A stretch of DNA of 64,000 bases from Drosophila miranda (Eukaryota > Arthropoda > Insecta > Diptera > Drosophilidae). Both the position numbers and the translations under genes were made by a program. The notes beneath the pieces were generated by a model. The model did not search any database. It had not been told where the DNA came from and saw only the letters and a list, made by a program, of their open reading frames with translations. Shown here in pieces: positions 57,623-64,000 of this stretch (its first letter is position 1; each line of letters begins with the position of its first letter). Where the stretch lies: positions 744,001 through 808,000 of the forward strand of contig NW_022881614.1 of assembly GCF_003369915.1 (NCBI RefSeq), in the 5' to 3' direction.

Positions 57623-58818
57623 TGGCGACCGTGACAGGACATACGCGATAAATCGATCTCAAAATTGCTAAGAAATACTAAAATGTGTTAAAAATAATTT
57701 AAAAAAAAATGGTCGACATTTAAAAAAAAAAAAAATAATAATAATAAAAATTATAAAAATAATAACTAAATATAAAAAAAAAAACAGAAAAATTACAAGA
57801 ATATATCTTTAAATATATCTGCATTTATACACCAAACCGAATTACAGCAGAAACAAATCAGTTAATGTGACAATCAAACCAAATGCCACAACAGATAACC
57901 AAAATGCAGCTTCGCCAAACCAATGGATTATTTCGAATACCCTTCAATTTGAGGACTACAATGCGGCCAGAAATATACACTACCCAAGAAAATTAAACAG
58001 CCTGTGCGAAGACCAGCAAGGGCCAATAATAAAAGTGCGAATGGCATAGGGCCGCCCCTTGCACCGTCGATGGACAGTAACACGAAAACACCAGCAGCAG
58101 AAAATATACGAGACTTCGCCGACGCTGCTCCTACCGAGCAAAGGGACGCACTCAGCCTACAAGAGGCCTTAGAAGTGTATCCAAACGATGGACCACGCCC
58201 ACTCACAATAGCTGAGTACAGGGTAAGACACGAAAAAAGGCCAAGGAAGAAAACAAAGAGGGGCGGCCGGATCAAACGGCTGCTTCAACAACGACATCTG
58301 GAGCGGGACCTGGAAAAAACCTTCACAAATGAAGAGGACCGACAACGCTGCCAAGAGCGCATCAAGGAAATTAATAAAGAACTTCGCCAATAAAAGAGCG
58401 AAGTAACGCAAATGAGCTGCAGAAATGCCATACCTCATATTGCCAATAATTATAATTTTCTAACTCAAGTTGAAGCACCCTTAAAGTGCAACTTGAAAAT
58501 ACTAACCTCTGTCAGGCTATTACTAAAACCATGTGATCGATGTTGAATTATATAATGAAAACCTGTAAATCGATCACATGTCCCTTAACATTTTTTTCCT
58601 TCCTTCATTTTGGTCAAATATTAAAAAAAAATATATATATAAAAAAAATATTGATAAAATTTTAAAGAGTATAAAAAAAAGAAAGGGTATATAGATATGT
58701 GTGTTCATGAAAAAGAAAATTTTTAATAATTTTTTTTTATTATTGAAAAGAATAAAATAAATAGCAGATAATTAAAAAAAAAAAAAATGCACTCTGGTTA
58801 TTACTTCTGATTTTAACC
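57623..58818 (+). mobile_element. Retrotransposon leader: PBS, A-rich leader and two small ORFs
   Basis: TGGCGACCGTGACA at 57623-57636 fits a tRNA-Arg primer-binding site as used by the 412/mdg1 group. An A-rich leader (57690-57850) is followed by two short overlapping frames, 57867-58049 and 58070-58393. No gag or pol is present; the element is cut off by the Harbinger-like insertion at 58819. Confidence 0.65.
58070..58393 (+). CDS. 108-residue basic/coiled-coil ORF in the retrotransposon leader
   Basis: The ATG at 58070 opens a frame beginning MDSNTKTPAAENIRDFADAA. It has a lysine/arginine cluster (KRPRKKTKRGG) and a C-terminal charged helix (ERDLEKTFTNEEDRQRCQER) ending ELRQ-stop. The function is unknown. 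It could be the start of a gag-like protein or a leader ORF of the 412-type element. It is identical in the second array copy (62092-62415). Confidence 0.45.
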   Translation: MDSNTKTPAAENIRDFADAAPTEQRDALSLQEALEVYPNDGPRPLTIAEYRVRHEKRPRKKTKRGGRIKRLLQQRHLERDLEKTFTNEEDRQRCQERIKEINKELRQ

Positions 58819-59003
58819 ATTCAGGCAGGCTCCGTTTTTCATTTACTTTTGCGGATTACGTTTTCAGCCAAAACGTTTCGTTTTCGTTTTAAGGTGCTCC
58901 AGTTTTCACATATTTTTTTTTATCGATATGTTTCTTTTTTCATCGTTTCTGGCAAACAAAAACAGCTGACCTGGCTGCTTTGTAAAAATACAGCGTGATT
59001 AAA

Positions 59004-60097
59004 ATGCCTTTTATTTTTTCAATTGCTTGTTTTGAAGCAAAACGATTGCAGAAATTACGTGATCTAAGAAGATCTAGACATCTTAGATGCAACACTTGTG
59101 TATTTATCATGTCTGACGAACTGTGAGTAACAGCATGCGTATTGAAAATTAAATTGCTAATGGTAAAGCTTTCAGATTTGTGAAATCATTTTGGATCGAC
59201 AAAAAAACTTTCAAAATGATTGTGGAGAAAGTTCAACCTCATTTAGGTGTTACCAGGAAGTTATCTCCCTCTACGCAATTGGCTTCAGTAATGCGATATC
59301 TCGCCACTGGCTGCTACCAGTGGGCAGTTGCCAAAGACCACCATATAAACATTGGACGCAGTACATTTGGAAAGATTCTTCACAAACTTATTCCGTTGAT
59401 GGACAGGCTGTTATGTGTTGAGTTCATTTCGTTGCAGATGAATAATCATCAATTGCAACAATCATATGAATATTTCTATCGAAACTTTAAATTGCCTCGA
59501 ATTGGTGCCTGTGTGGATGGAACTCACATCAGAATACTAAAGCCTGTACAAAACCACTCCGTGTTCTATAATAGGTAAGGATTTTATAGCATGAATGCCA
59601 TGGTGGTGTGTAACTACAACATGGAGATAATTGCTATTGATGCCACGCACCCTGGTTCCTGCCATGACTCCTTCATTTGGAATCACTCCCCTGCTAGGGA
59701 ATATTTATCCACGACCATTAATGGGTTTGTTTTGGCTGATTCGGGCTACGCTCTAGAGAGTTTTGTTCTGACTCCTTATAGGAGCGCGGAGATAGCCACC
59801 TATCAGCACAGATTCAACATAAAGCATACTGGAGCACGAAATATTATAGAACGCACCATTGGAGTCCTTAAAAGCCGTTTCCGTTGCTTGCAACGCACTT
59901 TAAATTACCCACCAATATTTTGTTGCCAAATTATAAATGTATGCTGTGCCCTGCACAATATTTGTAGAAGACGTAATGTCTTAATCGAGGAGGATGTTCG
60001 ATTTGACGACCCTTTAGACACTGAAAATGAATTCGACGACACTGAAAATAATGGATCATCTATACGCGATGAAATAGCTCAGGCCATTCCTTATTAA
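59004..60097 (+). pseudogene. Harbinger-type transposase, copy 1, in-frame stop
   Basis: DDE_Tnp_4/HARBI1-type transposase, which cuts and pastes the element. Exon 1 is 59004-59122 (MPFIFSIACFEAKRLQKL...SDEL); the intron 59123-59175 is GTGAGT to TTTCAG; exon 2 is 59176-60097. Domains: a helix-turn-helix-like N-terminal part (DKKTFKMIVEKVQPHLG...IGRSTFGKIL), the first catalytic Asp in GACVDGTHIRI, a second in NMEIIAIDATHPGSCHDSFI, and the distal block ADSGYALESFVLTPYR...ARNIIERTIGVLKSRFRCLQ with its acidic residue. Between FYNR and GFYSMNAM the codon is TAA (59576-59578), where relatives have Lys. Frame is kept on both sides, so only this substitution separates the halves. Copy 2 has the same stop. 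Confidence 0.85.
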
Positions 60098-60191
60098 AAT
60101 GCAAAATTTTTCATGTTTTCTTCTTTATGTCATTCGATATTCTTTATAACTAATAAAGCTAAGTTTCACAAAAAAACTAATAGGAAACTAA

Positions 60192-60896
60192 TTATTTCGC
60201 AAATTTGTCCAAAATTTGGCTAAATTTGTCTACAAGCGCCTTTTGGACCTCGAGCTTCTCCTTCTCTAACGATTCCATTCGTTCGAAATGTTCCGAAATT
60301 TTCTTGGAAATTGCCGACATTTCATCCAGCTGAGCAGCGCAGAGATCGTTGAGGTCCATGGTCTGCGCTGGTCTAGTTCGACGGCGCTTCGGCATGGGCT
60401 CCTCCTTCTCTGAGGGTTCGTCCTTCTCTGAGGGTTCCTCCTCAATGGGGTCTTCCATCACGCACTTAACCCCAGTGTCGGCCTCCTTGGTCGTACGGGG
60501 GGAAGTCCATACGCTGGCCCACCTACTCCTTCCACCATTTCGTAGAGGCCACATAGCTTGGCCACTTCCTCCTCCAATTCCCCAAGCGATTGCTGAGCGA
60601 AGGGCCCTCCACCTGTAGCTCGAGTTTCTGATTTGTTTTTCGCCATCTTCTTGCGGATGTTTGTTTTCCAATCTGCCCAAACCTGAAATTGTAGAATTGA
60701 ATATAGTAGTGTGCTACCTTTTGTTGTGCAACACATACCTTTTTCCAACCCAATGCGTCCTTGATTGGCGGCCCAACAGCATTGAGAGCGCCGCAAAGCT
60801 CTGCCCACTTGGCATCGACAACAACTCGGTCGCCCTTCACAAATCCTTTTGCCAAGTCCGGGTTGTCTTTCATAAAACCCACCAGGATTTCATCTT
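60192..60896 (-). pseudogene. Myb/SANT-like partner protein of the Harbinger-like element
   Basis: Harbinger elements encode a second, DNA-binding protein that helps import and target the transposase. Exon 60739-60896 encodes DEILVGFMKDNPDLAKGF...KWAELCGALNAVGPPIKDALGWKK. Intron 60683-60738 joins in phase to VWADWKTNIRKKMAKNKSETRATGGGP, the typical tryptophan-spaced fold. The C-terminus (MDLNDLCAAQLDEMSAISKKISEHFERMESLEKEKLEVQ) is a coiled coil. A frame change falls at the six-G run 60497-60502, between YGLPP and TKEADTGVKC. A further short 5' exon probably lies near 60975-60995. It is convergent with the transposase gene. Confidence 0.7.
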
Positions 60897-61493
60897 AAAG
60901 AGATGATTTATGCTTTCCCCTGGATATAAAGAACAAAGCGGTAATTTTGAAATAAAAAATTAATTTGCTGCACTTACATTTTGAAGTCCGAATTAAATTG
61001 GGCGGGAAACAGCTGTGCTCACCCAGATGTTCTGTTAAGCGCATGTTACAAGCACAGTCTGAGCTGTTACATGCACATTTGTGCTGTTATACGCAAAAAT
61101 TGATTACTTGCCAACGTTCCGATAACCAAATCGGAATGCGTCAGCTGCTTACACCAAAACGAAATTTGTTGTTGCTGTGGCCAATTTTGTCCGAACCAAA
61201 TTTGAGGTTGGGTTAAAATAAAATTATTTATAAAAAAAGCACAAGTTAAATTACCCTGATATAGGTATCAAGTTTATGTTAATGCATCAATAAGTCATCT
61301 ATTTTTTTCCTTTTGCAATTAGGGTTCGTTTTGTTGTATAAAAAGCCGTTTACTTTTCATTTCGTCAACGAAAATGTTTTCGTTTTGAAAACGAAGAAAT
61401 CTTGCGGAATGGGAAAAAGAGAGCCCCAGTTTATGTGATTTCAAAAGTAAATCGGAAAACTTTTGTGAAAGTGAAAAACGGAGCCTGGCCGAT

Positions 61494-62816
61494 AAGAGAT
61501 AAGAACACATAGTTCTGCCGCTCCGCTGCCGGCGTCACTGGCAGCGCAGCTCCGCGGCTTTTGGCTTATGAAAGCCCAAACAAAATTGTTAAATTGAGAA
61601 AACACGAACCAATAAAACAGATCGGAGGGTTAACTCCCGTAAGATGGCGACCGTGACAGGACATACGCGATAAATCGATCTCAAAATTGCTAAGAAATAC
61701 TAAAATGTGTTAAAAATAATTTTAAAAAAAATGGTCGACATTTAAAAAAAAAAAAAATAATAATAATAAAAATTATAAAAATAATAACTAAATATAAAAA
61801 AAAAAACAGAAAAATTACAAGAATATATCTTTAAATATATCTGCATTTATACACCAAACCGAATTACAGCAGAAACAAATCAGTTAATGTGACAATCAAA
61901 CCAAATGCCACAACAGATAACCAAAATGCCGCTTCGCCAAACCAATGGATTATTTCGAATACCCTTCAATTTGAGGACTACAATGCGGCCAGAAATATAC
62001 ACTACCCAAGAAAATTAAACAGCCTGTGCGAAGACCAGCAAGGGCCAATAATAAAAGTGCGAATGGCATAGGGCCGCCCCTTGCACCGTCGATGGACAGT
62101 AACACGAAAACACCAGCAGCAGAAAATATACGAGACTTCGCCGACGCTGCTCCTACCGAGCAAAGGGACGCACTCAGCCTACAAGAGGCCTTAGAAGTGT
62201 ATCCAAACGATGGACCACGCCCACTCACAATAGCTGAGTACAGGGTAAGACACGAAAAAAGGCCAAGGAAGAAAACAAAGAGGGGCGGCCGGATCAAACG
62301 GCTGCTTCAACAACGACATCTGGAGCGGGACCTGGAAAAAACCTTCACAAATGAAGAGGACCGACAACGCTGCCAAGAGCGCATCAAGGAAATTAATAAA
62401 GAACTTCGCCAATAAAAGAGCGAAGTAACGCAAATGAGCTGCAGAAATGCCATACCTCATATTGCCAATAATTATAATTTTCTAACTCAAGTTGAAGCAC
62501 CCTTAAAGTGCAACTTGAAAATACTAACCTCTGTCAGGCTATTACTAAAACCATGTGATCGATGTTGAATTATATAATGAAAACCTGTAAATCGATCACA
62601 TGTCCCTTAACATTTTTTTCCTTCCTTCATTTTGGTCAAATATTAAAAAAAAATATATATATAAAAAAAATATTGATAAAATTTTAAAGAGTATAAAAAA
62701 AAGAAAGGGTATATAGATATGTGTGTTCATGAAAAAGAAAATTTTTAATAATTTTTTTTTATTATTGAAAAGAATAAAAAAAAAATGCACTCTGGTTATT
62801 ACTTCTGATTTTAACC
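61494..62816 (+). mobile_element. Second copy of the retrotransposon segment (partial LTR, PBS, leader)
   Basis: It begins in mid-LTR (equivalent to about 57477) directly after the right end of the first Harbinger-like copy, then repeats 57477-58818 with very few differences (offset about 4022 bp). Small ORFs are at 61889-62071 and 62092-62415. A short deletion of about 20 bp near 62778 (relative to 58757-58780) changes the later offset to 3997-3998. Confidence 0.85.
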
Positions 62817-64000
62817 ATTCAGGCAGGCTCCGTTTTTCATTTACTTTTGCGGATTACGTTTTCAGCCAAAACGTTTCGTTTTCGTTTTAAGGTGCTCCAG
62901 TTTTCACATATTTTTTTTATCGATATGTTTCTTTTTTCATCGTTTCTGGCAAACAAAAACAGCTGACCTGGCTGCTTTGTAAAAATACAGCGTGATTAAA
63001 ATGCCTTTTATTTTTTCAATTGCTTGTTTTGAAGCAAAACGATTGCAGAAATTACGTGATCTAAGAAGATCTAGACATCTTAGATGCAACACTTGTGTAT
63101 TTATCATGTCTGACGAACTGTGAGTAACAGCATGCGTATTGAAAATTAAATTGCTAATGGTAAAGCTTTCAGATTTGTGAAGTCATTTCGGATCGACAAA
63201 AAAACTTTCAAAATGATTTTGGAGAAAGTTCAACCTCATTTAGGTGTTACCAGGAAGTTATCTCCCTCTACGCAATTGGCTTCAGTAATGCGATATCTCG
63301 CCACTGGCTGCTACCAGTGGGCAGTTGCCAAAGACCACCATATAAACATTGGACGCAGTACATTTGGAAAGATTCTTCACAAACTTATTCCGTTGATGGA
63401 CAGGCTGTTATGTGTTGAAGTCATTTCGTTGCAGATGAATAATCATCAATTGCAACAATCATATGAATATTTCTATCGGAACTTTAAATTGCCTCGAATT
63501 GGTGCCTGTGTGGATGGAACTCACATCAGAATACTAAAGCCTGTACAAAACCACTCCGTGTTCTATAATAGGTAAGGATTTTATAGCATGAATGCCATGG
63601 TGGTGTGTAACTACAACATGGAGATAATTGCTATTGATGCCACGCACCCTGGTTCCTGCCATGACTCCTTCATTTGGAATCACTCCCCTGCTAGGGAATA
63701 TTTATCCACGACCATTAATGGGTTTGTTTTGGCTGATTCGGGCTACGCTCTAGAGAGTTTTGTTCTGACTCCTTATAGGAGCGCGGGGATAGCCACCTAT
63801 CAGCACAGATTCAACATAAAGCATACTGGAGCACGAAATATTATAGAACGCACCATTGGAGTCCTTAAAAGCCATTTCCGTTGCTTGCAACGCACTTTAA
63901 ATTACCCACCAATATTTTGTTGCCAAATTATAAATGTATGCTGTGCCCTGCACAATATTTGTAGAAGACGTAATGTCTTAATCGAGGAGGATGTTCGATT
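62817..64000 (+). mobile_element. PIF/Harbinger-like transposon, second copy, cut by the window end
   Basis: The left TIR and 5' region are as in the first copy (offset 3998). The copy continues past the window, so whether the array has more units cannot be seen. Confidence 0.85.
63001..64000 (+). pseudogene. Harbinger-type transposase, copy 2, same stop, partial
   Basis: Exon 1 is 63001-63119, the intron 63120-63172 and exon 2 begins at 63173. It is nearly identical to copy 1, with a few replacements (for example SFWID to SFRID, VEFIS to VEVIS, LKSRFR to LKSHFR). The TAA at 63573-63575 is the same stop seen in copy 1. The gene is cut off by the window end after the distal catalytic block. 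Confidence 0.85.

Larger units (their letters stand above)
58819..61493. mobile_element. PIF/Harbinger-like DNA transposon, first copy, two genes
   Basis: It is bounded by inverted repeats: ATTCAGGCAGGCTCCG at 58819 and CGGAGCCTGGCCGAT ending at 61493. It carries a DDE transposase (+) and a convergent Myb/SANT-like protein gene (-), the classic Harbinger pair. The flanks do not show matching target duplications: the left flank is ATTTTAACC, while the right end runs straight into the middle of an LTR. Its ends are shared with the MITE at 10518-10978. Confidence 0.8.

Overview
This is eukaryotic DNA from a Drosophila, most likely of the obscura group. Genes have short (50-110 bp) GT-AG introns, and the recognisable genes are fly orthologues: BBS9/PTHB1, two CAP/antigen-5 genes, crossveinless-2 (cv-2), a TM2D1-type gene, eEFSec and an Acox57D-type acyl-CoA oxidase. 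cv-2 and Acox57D lie on D. melanogaster 2R, i.e. Muller element C. The dominant repeat is an INE-1/DINE-1-type non-autonomous Helitron-like element (eleven copies or fragments).

Layout: 1-2599, BBS9 (+), the 5' part lying outside the window. 4406-5152 and 7580-8543, two CAP genes (-) with a Helitron-like copy between them. 10518-10978, a small TIR element. 14275-25287, cv-2 (-), six coding exons with two large introns. 26166-33031, a 6.9-kb block made only of Helitron-like copies, nested and inverted, upstream of cv-2. 36535-38624, a LOA/I-type LINE (-). 41170-42834, an R1-like LINE (+). 43003-43624 and 44926-45593, two deleted Helitron-like copies. 48588-49191, TM2D1-type gene (-). 49578-51090, eEFSec (-). 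51572-53995, acyl-CoA oxidase (+), divergent from eEFSec. 54383-57116, an unrecognised gene (-) with a jockey-type LINE in one intron and a nested LTR-element/Harbinger array in the next (57148 to window end).

The striking feature is decay. BBS9, both CAP genes, eEFSec, the acyl-CoA oxidase and the unrecognised gene all carry stops, frameshifts or rearrangements, and cv-2 has a phase problem at exon 3. TM2D1 looks intact. Muller C identity, dense Helitron-like insertions and clustered pseudogenes together fit a degenerating neo-Y such as that of D. miranda, where Muller C became neo-X/neo-Y. That assignment is inference. Several lesions are single-base changes in C or G runs and could be long-read consensus errors. 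The in-frame stop in BBS9, the eEFSec deletion and the 78-bp inverted duplication in the oxidase cannot be explained that way.

I found no RNA genes and no CRISPR. The genes do not form a pathway; they are ordinary neighbouring fly genes. The most informative structures are the templated inversion in the oxidase, the tandem LTR-Harbinger composite whose two transposase copies share the same stop, and the small TIR element that is an internal-deletion derivative of that Harbinger-like element.
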